From Polytrichum commune (Eukaryota; Streptophyta; Polytrichopsida; Polytrichales; Polytrichaceae), in assembly GCA_950295325.1 (NCBI GenBank), contig OX485803.1:74477554-74541553 (forward strand): a DNA stretch of 64,000 bases, read 5' to 3'. Both the position numbers and the translations under genes were made by a program. A model generated the notes under the pieces. That model worked only from the letters and a program-made list of their open reading frames with translations. It did no database searches and was not told the origin of the DNA. Each line of letters opens with the position of its first letter. Position 1 is the stretch's first letter. Shown piece by piece: positions 13,023-23,899 of the stretch.

Positions 13023-14132
13023 ATGGGGCAATCGGAGTCGAAGGCCATGGCAGACATGCTGACCCCCTTAATGGAAGGCATCAAAAGCTTGATTGGAATG
13101 TTCCAAAATCAACCGAATGCACTGAACGATACCCTGCAGGAGATCATGAAGGCGAATGAGGCTCAGAAAAAAGAATTGGCGGCTGCCAGAGAGAGTGTAC
13201 TAGCCGCCGTCCATACCGTCACCGAGGTACGCAACCAAGAGGCTGCAGCAAAGAGCCGCGCAGATGCTGCTTTGGAGGAAGCGCAGAAAGCGAACAGTAA
13301 TCTCCGCCAAGGCATCCGGCCCGTTGTAATGCCCACCGAAGAGCAATACCAGACAGCCCTGAAGAAGATCGCATACAGCGCGGAGAAGTTCCACTTCGCC
13401 ATCTGCGGCACCTCCGGCAGCGGCAAATCCTCACTCATCAACGCCTTCCGCGGTGTGGAGAATGGGAAGAAAAAAGCAGCAGCTATCGGCGTCACGGAGA
13501 CAACCTCCAAAATCACGCGCTACCCCGACGCCCGCAGCGAGCTGCCCTACTCGCGGTTCGTCTGGTACGACATCCCCGGCGCGGGGACGACGGCCGTGTC
13601 GGATTGGCAGTACTTCAACGACCAAGGGCTGTTCGCGTTCGACTTCATCGTCCTGGTGTATGACGTGCGCTTCACCAAGATCGACGTGAGCATCATCGAG
13701 AATTGCTACCGCTTCAACATCCCGGTGTTCATTGTGCGTAGCAAGGCCAACCAGCACATCCACAACATGATGACAGAGCTGGAGCTCGACTCCCCACCTA
13801 GTAGCGAGGAGTCTAAAAAGAATTACGAGGATATCAGGGCCCGTTATATCCATGACACAAGATCTGATTTCGACAAGCACATCAACACCATGGCAGAAAA
13901 CCCGGAGTGGGGTGCACGGGATCGGCAAATGCTTCTCGGCCAGCGCGTTTACATCGTGTCTGCTATCAATCTCCGGTCTCTGGTGCTCAAGGCGTATAGT
14001 GTGGACGGAATAAGAGGCCTCATCGATGAGGCTATTCTGGTCGAGGACTTGCTCCGCACAGCCACGAGAAGGCGTTACTCGGAGAAAGAGTTTCCTAGAG
14101 ATGGAGATTTCCGGGATCATCATCTGGCGTAA
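13023..14132 (+). CDS. IRG-type (interferon-inducible-like) GTPase, intronless
   Basis: A 369-residue uninterrupted frame, GC-richer than its surroundings. N-terminus MGQSESK fits an N-myristoylation signal (Gly2, Ser6). Residues ~40-95 are Ala/Glu/Lys-rich and probably coiled coil. The G domain has P-loop GTSGSGKSS at 129-137 (Lys135), a GVTETT switch-I stretch, G3 DIPGAGTT, and RSKAN in the G4 position where IRG proteins have a TKVD-like motif. FDFIVLVYDVRFTKIDVSI between G3 and G4 has the IRG pattern. The tail (SAINL, then a short helical region) completes a compact IRG fold with no second domain. Known: IRG GTPases of animals act at membranes, often in cell-autonomous immunity. The substrate and role in a plant are unknown. 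The start is supported by AAAAATGGGG context and the myristoylation motif. Long antisense frames here are shadows. Confidence 0.85.
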   Translation: MGQSESKAMADMLTPLMEGIKSLIGMFQNQPNALNDTLQEIMKANEAQKKELAAARESVLAAVHTVTEVRNQEAAAKSRADAALEEAQKANSNLRQGIRPVVMPTEEQYQTALKKIAYSAEKFHFAICGTSGSGKSSLINAFRGVENGKKKAAAIGVTETTSKITRYPDARSELPYSRFVWYDIPGAGTTAVSDWQYFNDQGLFAFDFIVLVYDVRFTKIDVSIIENCYRFNIPVFIVRSKANQHIHNMMTELELDSPPSSEESKKNYEDIRARYIHDTRSDFDKHINTMAENPEWGARDRQMLLGQRVYIVSAINLRSLVLKAYSVDGIRGLIDEAILVEDLLRTATRRRYSEKEFPRDGDFRDHHLA

Positions 14133-14704
14133 CTGCAGATAATTCCGGTTCCTCCACACCGGAGTCTTACACATGCGTGTGGGATTTGGACTCCATCATA
14201 AGCGGGTGAGAGGAAACAAGTGGATGACAAGCTGCGATCATTATAGCTACAATTTTGATCGGTTTATGTATGGTAGAATACGGTGTATATATTTTGTTCT
14301 ATATTGTTTAGCAAGCACCGTGGCCGGCAGCAGTGCCAGAATTACAATCTGCATACGCTACCTGCAAAAGATTTTATGTATGCAGTTCCACGTATACAGA
14401 CATTAATCTTGCCTCTGGCCAGCCTCTTGTAAGCAGGTTGCAGAAGTGTGTAGTTGAGCAGCGCCCGATTGCACTCTCTTGCATATATGGCGAAATTTAA
14501 TTGATAAAGCCCTATTTGAATTCTTGGCGCGTGAAGCTCTTAATTTTCTGCGTGCCCGTGTGATAGGTCCCGCATTTGTTAGTATGGTTTGGATAATTAT
14601 GCGAATTTTTGGTCTTGGGGGTGTTGGTAGAACTTGTGCTGTGTAGCGGTGGACGTCCCTTGCAAGAGTGACTCAAGAACCACTAGTATGGGTTGAAGTG
14701 CACT

Positions 14705-14847
14705 GTGTTGGATCCTCGCCCTTGCACTTCCGCTTGAACCTCTTTGGTTCTTGTGCGTAGAGGTCTCTAAGGTTGAAGGCAGCTGGTTCCTCTACGCACA
14801 ACAACGAAAGAGGTTCAAGAGGAAGTGCAGGGGCGAGAATCCAACAC
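14705..14847. ncRNA. Near-perfect inverted repeat (possible small-RNA hairpin)
   Basis: Left arm 14705-14763 and right arm 14789-14847 are 59 bases each and complementary except for about five positions, around a 25-base loop. The sequence would fold as a long stem on either strand. It lies ~570 bp downstream of the IRG-type stop and is GC-richer than its flanks. The size and pairing resemble a plant miRNA or young inverted-repeat siRNA precursor. The arms match no conserved plant miRNA that I recall. Alternatively a small foldback transposon. Confidence 0.5.
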
Positions 14848-14849
14848 AC

Positions 14850-16440
14850 ACTAATAGAGAAACCAGAACTTTTAAGTGAGACTTTTGAACAATTTCGCCG
14901 AAACAGCTTATAAATCCATTGAAACTGCTCAATGACTATCAGGCGCAGGGCACATGATAGGGATTCCACTGATTCGCATTTGTATGTGACTGATCCCTCA
15001 TATTTCTGTCTGCATTGAATTGAATGGCTGTCCGGTATGAACATGTCCATTTTGATTTTTAGACGCATTGATACACCCCCTTCCGTGTGGTCCATTATCC
15101 TCCAAAGTTGGGTCGCAGGTGGGCTCCGCAACAATGTTCCAGTCCCCCTCTACGCCATCTTCAACATAATTCGCCCTCGTCCTAATTGGTTTTAGACAAC
15201 TGCTGTCACTTATGGCATTAAAACTGCTCATCAACGAAGCTTCTGTGGGCCCTGCTCATTGCCAAGTGAGGAGTAGATGTCACCGAAGCCCCACACTGGG
15301 GCAACCTTTCCTCTATGCTGGTGTTTCAACTCTTGAGCAAAGGGAGGTGTGCTCATTTCCCGAAGATTATGAACCCGAAGCAGAGTCTTGTCTCCGAACC
15401 GACTTGGGAAGTGGAATTCTGTGTTTTCTTCTCAGATTTTGCCGGATGGTGATACTTCATGAAGTGGAAGCAGCGAAGTGGATGGGATTCTCTCCCGGAA
15501 GCTTTCCTTCAATTTCCTCAGTAGATGACTTTGATGCTCTGCTTCTCCTTCCAAACCCCTTCCTCTCTTCCTCAGGGGTTTTTCTGCTCACTTCTTTGCC
15601 CTGCGGGTCTTCTTCAAGGTAAAAACAAAACAAAACAAAATTAAGGTAAAGTGGGCATTTCGTTCAATGACAGGTTATTGCTGCACAGGCAAAGCCTTCT
15701 CCTAGTTGGGGAGAACTTAGGTGCGACAGCCTCATCTTCTCTTTTGGTGACAAATGAGATCCTGAATCTTGTAGTTTCAAGCGCCGAGGCTGGCAATAGG
15801 AGCATCGGTAGTAGGGTTCCACGACTGTTTGGGTGCTTTCTTCCGATTTCAACTGGCTCCCCACCTGCTCACACTTTCAAACTGTCTTCCTCCTTGTTCT
15901 GAGGAATATGCACCGAAATTAAGAATGGGTGAACATACCATGATGTGGAAGGCAAATATTGCATGCATGACTGTAGCAACCTTGAGGATAATGGACTCAC
16001 CTCTTTCAAGATTGTTGCCAAAAATGTTGTTGCCAGAATTGTTGAATTCAAAATGAAGCTCCCACAAATTCCGAATTTGCGAAGCCCTCGGCAGCTTCGA
16101 ATGTCAATGTCCTTGCCAAGCACGCTCATACGTCAATCATCTGTGCTTGTTTGTGGCCTGCCAGGCACAATCAAATGCAACAATTCATCACAGTTTGGCG
16201 ACACATAGGAGACTCAAAGTGCAGAGTTCCTTCAATCTACCAAAGTAGGATTAGAACAAACCCCAACAGGCTTCACACTTGCAACGATTGCGAGGCAAGT
16301 CAGTCCATATTGCATTCGCAGTGGTGGACATTGGCCTCTGCCACCATCATTGCGATCACGAAACACTACCTGCACAGTCATTGCATCAACCTCCAGGAAC
16401 GCAATAGGAAAACACAAAGTGTAAGGGTTAGCCATCATGG
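14850..16440. other. No supported gene
   Basis: A moderately GC-rich stretch holds a plus-strand frame of 136 codons (15212-15622) and several overlapping frames of 70-90 codons on both strands. None shows a recognisable motif, and the overlaps suggest chance. Old gene remnants are possible. Confidence 0.35.
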
Positions 16441-17253
16441 CACTACACTAAATATGGTATTTAGTGTCACTATGGTAACTTTTCGTATGATGTATCGCAT
16501 GACTAAGTTGACAAATACTGTCATGGATGATGGATGAGTTCATTCATTGGCCAAAACCCTACCTCCACTTGTCAGCTACTTGTGATGAGATGTTGTCATG
16601 GATGTTTGAAATTTGGATGAAAATTAACTGGGTAAGTGACAGTAATTGCAACACTGTAAATCTATAATCTTACAAGGAATGACAAATAATGTTGGGTTAG
16701 TTTAGGGCAGGGGCTGTGGGCGTGGCAGGAGACCATGTCCCATGGCCCACGGATGAAGGGGGCGGGAGACGGCCAACCTTGGCATGGGGCTTGAAGGAGG
16801 GCAAACACTTACTACACTAAATATGATATTTAGTGTCACCAATTCCAATTGTCTTGCTCAATACTAATTGTAAACCCCGGTATAGTGTCACCAACACTAA
16901 ATGTTAACCCAACATCATTTGTCATTCCTTGTAAATGTAAGTTTTGTGGGGGATTATAGATTTACACTGTTGCATTTACTATCACTTACCAAGTGAGTTT
17001 TCATCCAATTCAATCATCCATGACAATATTTTGTTGCATAAATGTTGGGGTGTACAATATAGGAAGTCTCGTTTAAGGAAGAAGATAGAAGTGAAGAAAT
17101 TGATCTGCAAGGAGGGTTTTGGGCAATGGATGAAGTTAAAGCTATCATCCATCATCCATGACAATACTTGTACACTTATTCATAAGAACTGTCACTAGAA
17201 AAGTTACCATAGTGACATAAAATGCCATATGAAACTAAATATCACGTGTAGTG
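16441..17253. mobile_element. Foldback element with long terminal inverted repeats
   Basis: The left end CACTACACTAAATATGG and the right end, read in reverse, CACTACACGTGATATTTAG match. The pairing continues inward through CACTATGGTAACTTTTC, GTCATGGATGATGGATGA, ATTG-CCAAAACCCT, GTAAATCTATAATC and AATGACAAATAATGTTGGGTTA. The arms are about 260-350 bp each around a ~200 bp centre with a GC-rich block (16700-16800) and an extra internal terminus-like motif at 16810. Related termini occur at 25408-25760. No transposase is present. Confidence 0.7.
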
Positions 17254-17453
17254 TACATAGCTCAAGTTGTTCTCATGTAGAAGGGAAGGAGTTGAAGCGG
17301 TAAGTTCCCATGTTAAGGTAGATGTGTCTTGATAATTTGAGCAGCCCTGGATGGCTGACATGTATGGCCTTTATTGCATAGGATTTGGCTGCGCACACCT
17401 CCACCTCAACAGCTAGGTGACCTCCAAATCCATCGTCTTCCACATGCTCTGCT

Positions 17454-18020
17454 TTGGCCTTTGGCGGATCACACCAAACACATATCGATATAACTGCATT
17501 GTCACCAACACCAATGTCAACATCTGATTGCCTTGACAAAGGGAATCAATGCATGCGTACCTTTAGTCAACAATATTGTGGACCAAGTAGCCATGTTAGC
17601 AAAATTGCTTCAAGAACAAAAGATTCATACATGGATGCACATGATGCCAATAATTCTATTGTTGTTGACAACGTTAGGAATGCCTCCTCACTCAACATGA
17701 ACTCCAACCACCAGTGCCAAAGCAAGAGTGGCAACTCAATTTACAACATGAGGTCCACACAATGGCAACTGCATGAGAGGAACAACTCGGTGATTGGTGC
17801 GTTGTGGAAGCCACAAGAGGAATCAGGAATCGTGAGATGTGTGGGGGAGCTAAGGAGGAGCAAGGAGCTTGCAAAGAGGAGCTACCGAGAAGCCAAAGGT
17901 GAGAGACGTAGTTCCCAACACCCGGGGAACGCTATGAGAGCCTCGGGAACGAGGAAACACCCAAGGAACATGCATAAGAGCTGTAGGAACAAAGACTACC
18001 GGGAACGGAACAAAGGATAA
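17454..18020 (+). CDS. Unassigned 188-codon open frame (doubtful)
   Basis: An open frame rich in Ser, Asn, Arg and Lys with no motif I recognise. The C-terminal third is basic (ELRRSKELAKRSYREAKGER). There is no strong start context or neighbouring exon. It lies between a foldback element and a tandem repeat array, so it is more likely a transposon remnant (gag-like?) or chance than a cellular gene. Confidence 0.2.
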   Translation: MAFGGSHQTHIDITALSPTPMSTSDCLDKGNQCMRTFSQQYCGPSSHVSKIASRTKDSYMDAHDANNSIVVDNVRNASSLNMNSNHQCQSKSGNSIYNMRSTQWQLHERNNSVIGALWKPQEESGIVRCVGELRRSKELAKRSYREAKGERRSSQHPGNAMRASGTRKHPRNMHKSCRNKDYRERNKG

Positions 18021-18485
18021 ATAAGTATGGATGGCCAAGAGACCTTTATATGAGTTTGTATGATGAAATCATGGATGAATGTGTCATAGGACCATAACGG
18101 ATGAAAGGCATTAGAACTCCTTACGACAATGGAATACATGAATGTCCAACAACCAACGGGAAAGTGATATTTAGTTTTGTGGTATATTTAGGTTTCATGG
18201 ATATCTAAATATAGATACATGAATGTATATTATTAACATAGATGCAGTGTTAATTTTATCTAAATTTAACATTTTGGAAAATCTCAAAACACCTAGATAT
18301 TAAAGACTATTTAAAGGGGGCACATAGGGCAACCAAAGCACCTCATTAGACATTGAACATCTCACGTGAACGTCGCAAAGACTTATTAGGAACTTATTCT
18401 TTTGAAGAGTTTCAAATTGGAGGCCTTTCGAAGACCCCCAGAGAACCTACCTAGGATTGACCCTCTAGATTTAGAAAACAATCCT

Positions 18486-18900
18486 TCGAAGATGGAAACA
18501 TCAAAACACTTGGACTCCAAAAGTAGAAGCTAAGGAAACTTAAAAGGTTACTTGACTTCAAAAGATACTTGAAAGAAATTTCAAAAGGAGAAGTTAGGGA
18601 AACTTGAAAGGTTACTTGACTTTATAAGATACTTGAGAATTTAGAACTTAGGGAAAATTGAAAGGTACTTGACTTCGAAAGATACTTGATAAGTAGAAGC
18701 TACAAAATCTTAAAAAGGTTACTCGAATTCCAAAAGGAGAAGTTAGGGAAACTTGAAATGTTACTTGGCTTCAAAAGATACTTGAAAATATAGAAGTTAG
18801 GGAAACTAAGAAGGTTACTTGACTTCAAAAAGATACTTGGAAAACTAGAAGTTAGGGAAACTTCAAAAGAAGGCTTGAACTCAAAAAATCACTTGAATTT
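18486..18900 (+). repeat. Degenerate ~60-bp tandem array
   Basis: Six or more units of the form GAAGTTAGGGAAACTTGAAA, GGTTACTTGACTTCAAAAG, ATACTTGAAA. Units differ by small indels and substitutions. No coding function seen. Confidence 0.75.
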
Positions 18901-19452
18901 AGAAGATAAGAAAATAAACTTCTAAACTCTAGGGATTTAGACAAAATTACTTATAGGTCTTGAAGAAATTAAGAGTTAGGAGCAACCACATATGATTTCA
19001 AAGATGAGAAGGCTTACCAAAATTAGATTAAACTCAAGAACTAGAATCTAACACTATATTCGTTAATCGGAGACTTTCGAAAGTCTCAAAATAAAATATG
19101 CCCATAGTTTGGGATGCCAATATTGTGGGCATACGGAATATTGGGAACATCAAGAACATGACGATTTAAAAATTTGCACGTAAAGAATATTCTCATTACT
19201 AAAAATAGAGAGTGTCACTTAAAATGAAAACGTGAGCTCCATGTGGAAAATAACAATCGACTTTAAAAAAACAAATGGTTTATGTCATTATAGAGTTTGG
19301 GGTGTGCATCCCATAAGTAAGGCTCTTATGAATTTGGATGGCACATCCCAAACGTATATCACAATGGAGTGTGACAAGTCCATTAAGTCTATTAAAAACC
19401 AAGTCTACTAAGCGCCCATGTTTTTCGCCATGAACTCCCACCTATGTTATGT

Positions 19453-22400
19453 TTACACATCTCCGTCTTCCGCTTCATATCCATTCTCGACGTTATTTTC
19501 CGCAGCTGCAATACGTGCCAAGTTGTCTTTGGCAAAATCTATATGTTTTTGGGGGATGCTCATTGTTTCTGTTTTGGAACCTTTGCACGGCTTCCAAGCA
19601 CAAAGTATAGTATCCGTGTTTATCCAAACCGGTGTGTACGCTGAGTCCACTGTCCACTTAAAATTCTTTTTGGTGTCCCAACCTAAATAAGTGCGTAGCA
19701 CGTTCTGGTCTTTAGTACTTGGACGACAATATTCCACCTCAATCTGACGAAAGTTGGGGCTAGTTCGAACAAAATTGGGTGAAGACAATGCTTTCACCAA
19801 CCAAATTGGCTTGGGATGTTCCTCATCCCCTGCTCGTACAAGGACCAAATAACCTTCATGGCAATCAACACCTACACGAAACGACGGTGTCGGTCGATTG
19901 CGGGCAGGGCCAACGTAATGCTCGTCCATTGCGAACTCTTCACGAACGTCTCCATTGCTAAAAACCATGGTGTCGGACTCGACAACCGTCAAACGACTTT
20001 GTGGCCAAAATCCTTGTGTTAAAGTTGTACGGGTGTCACCACCAAGTGTCATTAGGGCCAAGCGAATGCGATCCCAATACGCAATCAAAGGTTCATGAGT
20101 ATCTCTAACACGTCTAGTGATGTCCTCCTCACACAACTCTTTCCAATATTCAATGAAACCGGATATGCCTTTGATGATTTCCGGCCCATTCCTCATGGGG
20201 TCGGGTTTGCAAGGCTTTGGATCTCCATCCGGGAGCAAACATTTCCCATCATTGTCTTGACGCCATACAAGTATACCATCATCCGGGCCCCAATTAGGAG
20301 ATGTGTAAAAAAACTTGAATTGCATGGCTGGGAGATCATCATCCCTTATATAGAATCGGAATTGTTGTACTTTGGTATGCCCCACCAAACGGTCCCCTCC
20401 CTTCAACATGTATGACTTGGTGAAGGCCTTGAAATCTGGTACTTCTTCAATCATGTGCGGAATTACTGGCATATGGTCCAAATCCATATACGATTTCATA
20501 AGAGGTATGGTTGGAAAATCTTCTTCATGCAACTTCATGCTCCACCGTCCGAATGATGCATCAATGTCGTCATGTGTATGTCCCACCATAAAAAACGACA
20601 CAAACACCTCCTTGAAGATTCATTTCGCCACGAGCAATGACCAAAAACAAAATACGTATCGACATTTGTTGTCTTTCGTGCAATTATCAAGTTGAACGTG
20701 AAGAGTTGGAGTCAATGGTTTTGCACAAATAGGTTCTCCCAGTGGTTCTAGCAATGACGACATACAAACCTCCTTCCCCGCAAGCACTGCTTCGTAAAGG
20801 GATGTCGTTCCACAACCATCAAAAAGTGCACGTGATGAATGTAACGGTGGCTTCTCCAGATCGCGCAAGAGTTTTGCAAATGAACCCACTGTGTGGTTAG
20901 CATCACCAGGGTAAAAATCCAACCCATAATGGACATATTTTACGTCTCCATGGTCGTGGGCAATCATCCCTGCGAACAAAAACAAACTATGCTTGAACAA
21001 CAACAATAACAACGACAACTCCAAACGGAGGTATGAAATTGGACATTTGGCAAACACACCCAGTAAAATTTGAGAGAATTTGAATACATATTTGTGATTC
21101 AATACAAACCTGTGACAGATGCGGGCAACTTGAAGAGACCATCCGTGGCCTTTATTTTGCGTGCATAACAAGGGCATGCGGTCTTGGCGTGGTCCATTTT
21201 ATCATGGATGATTGTTAGAACCTCTGTAGGCCTCATTATGGATAAAGCACGGTTCTTGTAGTAATCTTGACGGTGAGCCTCTTGGTTGTTGACATGTTCA
21301 ATATATTTTGTTTGGTGTCTAGTGTGGGATTCGGTGCCTATGGGGTGGACGTCTCGAAGACCTTTGTATTTTTCACACGTCGTACACCTAGCGAATTTGT
21401 CCCCAGGTCTCTTCAAAATGTATTCGGCAAACTGTTGGTTTTTAATCACACTCAACTTGGACAAAGAAATGGGCCCACATCCCGCTATGCGACCCACTTC
21501 GTTGATGTCCGTTAATATGTTCTTCCATTTTGTACCCGTGGGCAACACCATTTGTACAACTTTCTCCCCTGACGACAATGTCCTCGTCTTGTGGGGCATT
21601 GCATCGGCTAATGGGACTATGATGGTGGAGAGTGTCGCGGAGGCTTGGAGTGTAGCCTCCCTAGGTTTCTTTGTGCCCGAATTGCCATGAAATCGAGAGC
21701 GGCGACCCAACAATGAATATTTTTGAAGCCTATAAAAGTCAGACTTTGACACGGCGTGGATGGTATACCACGCAGTACAACACACTTCCACATTCTTAAG
21801 TGTGACCACCTTATGCCCATGGGTGTCAATGTGGACATTTCTGTGGACCTTGAGTTTCTTTGCCGATCTCATACGGAAATCCGCAAGCCACATCTCTTGA
21901 CGTAGGGACTAATTTTCTCCCGCGGGAAAAATTGGCAACATTTCCTCTCGCAACAGTCCTTGGCGGACGCAAGATGGATAGATTCGTCTCCCAATATGCG
22001 ATCCCGTCGACGTTCCTTATCTCCACGAGGCACACGGTTAGAATCATATCTGTATAGGCCTTTGCGAGGACGTATTTTGGCCAACAAAGCTAATTGCGTT
22101 TGCTTATGGCGGCGCTCATGGTCCAACAAGCTTACTCTGTCATGGAGAACCCGACAAAGAGGCCATCGACACAAGGAAAATCTCCATGTCACCGGGACGT
22201 CAAGCGGAAGCAAAGAATTCAAGATGCACACACCCACATCATCGGGACCAAGGGGGTTGGCATCCACACAATCACGGGGATCGGAGTTTCTACATATGCC
22301 ATCTGCCACCGGGACACCAATATCGTTGAAAAGAACAACATCAAGGCCCACCCATTGCTCCATACCAAAACCGGCACATAACGGAATGTCATCATTGTTA

Positions 22401-22576
22401 TCATTGTCATCCCCGGAACGTATAGATTGTTCGTGCGCTTCAAATGATTCGTAGTAGGATGCATCCACAAACCCACCCATGGCATTTGCCATGACTACCC
22501 GCCGATGGCGAAGATAGTTCACAGTCACCATCGGAATAGGAAGTTTTTGTGGACAACTCCAATGAACTATATCCAA
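19453..22576 (-). pseudogene. DUF7869-like, transposase-like gene, decayed
   Basis: Read on the minus strand. A 5' part (22576 or Met at 22492, to ~21911) is acidic, then ends in a Cys-rich stretch (KDCCERKCCQFFPREKI). It joins, after a frameshift at 21906-21910, to LRQEMWLADFRMRSAKK. A GT-AG intron (21109-20970) joins ASVT|G to MIAHDHGDVKYVHYG. In-frame TGA at 20620-20622 interrupts SLLVAK and IFKEVFVSFFMVGHTHDDID; the frame then stays open to TAA at 19453. Acidic positions in KMDHAKT, QLDNCTKDNK and GHTHDDID are spaced like an RNase H-fold DDE/D core, and FARCTTCEKYKG is a zinc-knuckle candidate. From memory these blocks match the plant and invertebrate DUF7869 family; I have no search result. 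With one frameshift and one nonsense codon it is probably inactive. It is divergent from the composite gene at 27868. Confidence 0.7.
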
Positions 22577-22579
22577 CGT

Positions 22580-23050
22580 GCATCGCCATCCAACCTAAAC
22601 AAACCACCAATAAATGACCAACACAACAACCACCGCAATGCATACAAAAGCGGATATAAGATATGCCTACATATATAGCTAAAAAATCACAACCAACTCT
22701 TGCCACACCGTTGCGGGACCTCACATATGAAGACGAACGTGCGTTCGACAACAGTCCCATGACATGCAAATCGTACACGGGACTCAGACGTCCCTGCACA
22801 ACGGAACCCCATTCCGATATATATTATCCGTGAAGGGCTTTGGGTCGAGTCGCTAATAAAACATCGGAAGGGTTGTCCACCACCAAAGGACAACATAAGC
22901 ACATATATTCACAAACGCGCGGACGAAAACATCAACCCAATATACAATAAAATCTAAATATGACATATTATAAGAGCATCTAAAATATATTTGCCACATT
23001 ATCCACATACAGTAAGCATCATATTTGAGGGGCGTGTATTTGATGGGCGA
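22580..23050. other. 5' flank of the DUF7869-like gene
   Basis: Small minus-strand frames without recognisable content. It may hold the promoter or 5' UTR of the minus-strand gene. No palindromes here; they start at 23054. Confidence 0.35.
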
Positions 23051-23053
23051 GTG

Positions 23054-23873
23054 TTTACGAACGATCGTTCGTTAGCTACAGCCGAAATTGAGGGCTTATG
23101 TACACGAACGATCGTTCGTAAGTTCTAGCCGAAACTTAGGGGCGGATGCATACGACTGATCATATGTATGTTACAGCCGTGACATTGTTTGGCAAAAATG
23201 ATTGGACACGTCCGAATAGAGATATCTATAGCCACGTTACAGGGATACATGAAATCCAATATCCAGTGGAAAATGACAATCGACATCTATCACTAAAATA
23301 ATGATTGCATAGATACGAACGAGCGTTCGTATCTATCCTAAACATGGTGTAGTCCTCTACACATGCTTGCGTCAATAGGTCTGTTGGTGGATGCGTGGAC
23401 GGTGGACCGGTGGTATTTACGAACGTGCGTTCGTAAAATTGGAAAACCTAATTCTCAGTGGACACAAATGGTAGTGCGAAATACGAACGCCCGTTCGTAT
23501 TTAACTTTCATATTGTTAACGTGGCCAATGCAAGGAAGTGTATAAATTAAGGGATGTTTATGGATTCTTGAAAAATAATCCCAGTTGATATTTACGAACG
23601 TACGTTCATAAATATCCCATCATCAGATGTTCCGTTGGAGAAAACGGTTACACGGGAACTTATGCGCGTCTGGGTCTTGAAGGCAGATATACGAATGTAC
23701 GTTTGTATATCATCGACACAATTTTCGTGCCTAGTTCTGTCTATAAGTAACTCAATGTCGAGTACGGTTGTGATCAACTTACGAACCCACGTTCGTAAAC
23801 AACTCACATCACATGTATGTACCTCTTGTACATGTGCTACCAACTCACGTTTACGAACGTGCGTTCGTAAACG
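23054..23873. repeat. Palindromic site cluster A (10 sites)
   Basis: Copies of a palindrome with core ACGAACG, two free bases, CGTTCGT begin at about 23057, 23104, 23311, 23416, 23479, 23591, 23686, 23779 and 23848, plus a decayed one near 23151. Spacing is 35-210 bp. Flanking bases extend the pairing differently in each copy (for example AGAT/ATCT at 23311 and CGTTT/AAACG at 23848). Central bases vary (AT, AG, TG, CC, TA). The cluster lies upstream of the minus-strand DUF7869-like gene. Confidence 0.9.
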
Positions 23874-23899
23874 TCTGGTATTTGCGGCGGTATATACGG

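Noticed and set aside
12990-14140. Dynamin- or septin-type assignment of the GTPase
   Set aside because: The spacing of the P-loop, the VTETT block and DIPGAGTT, and the compact C-terminus fit IRG proteins better.
13163-14174. Long antisense frames (up to 247 codons) opposite the IRG-type gene
   Set aside because: They mirror the GC-rich codon pattern of the sense gene and have no motif of their own.
15212-15622. 136-codon plus-strand frame as a gene
   Set aside because: No motif, no neighbouring exon and several equally open overlapping frames.
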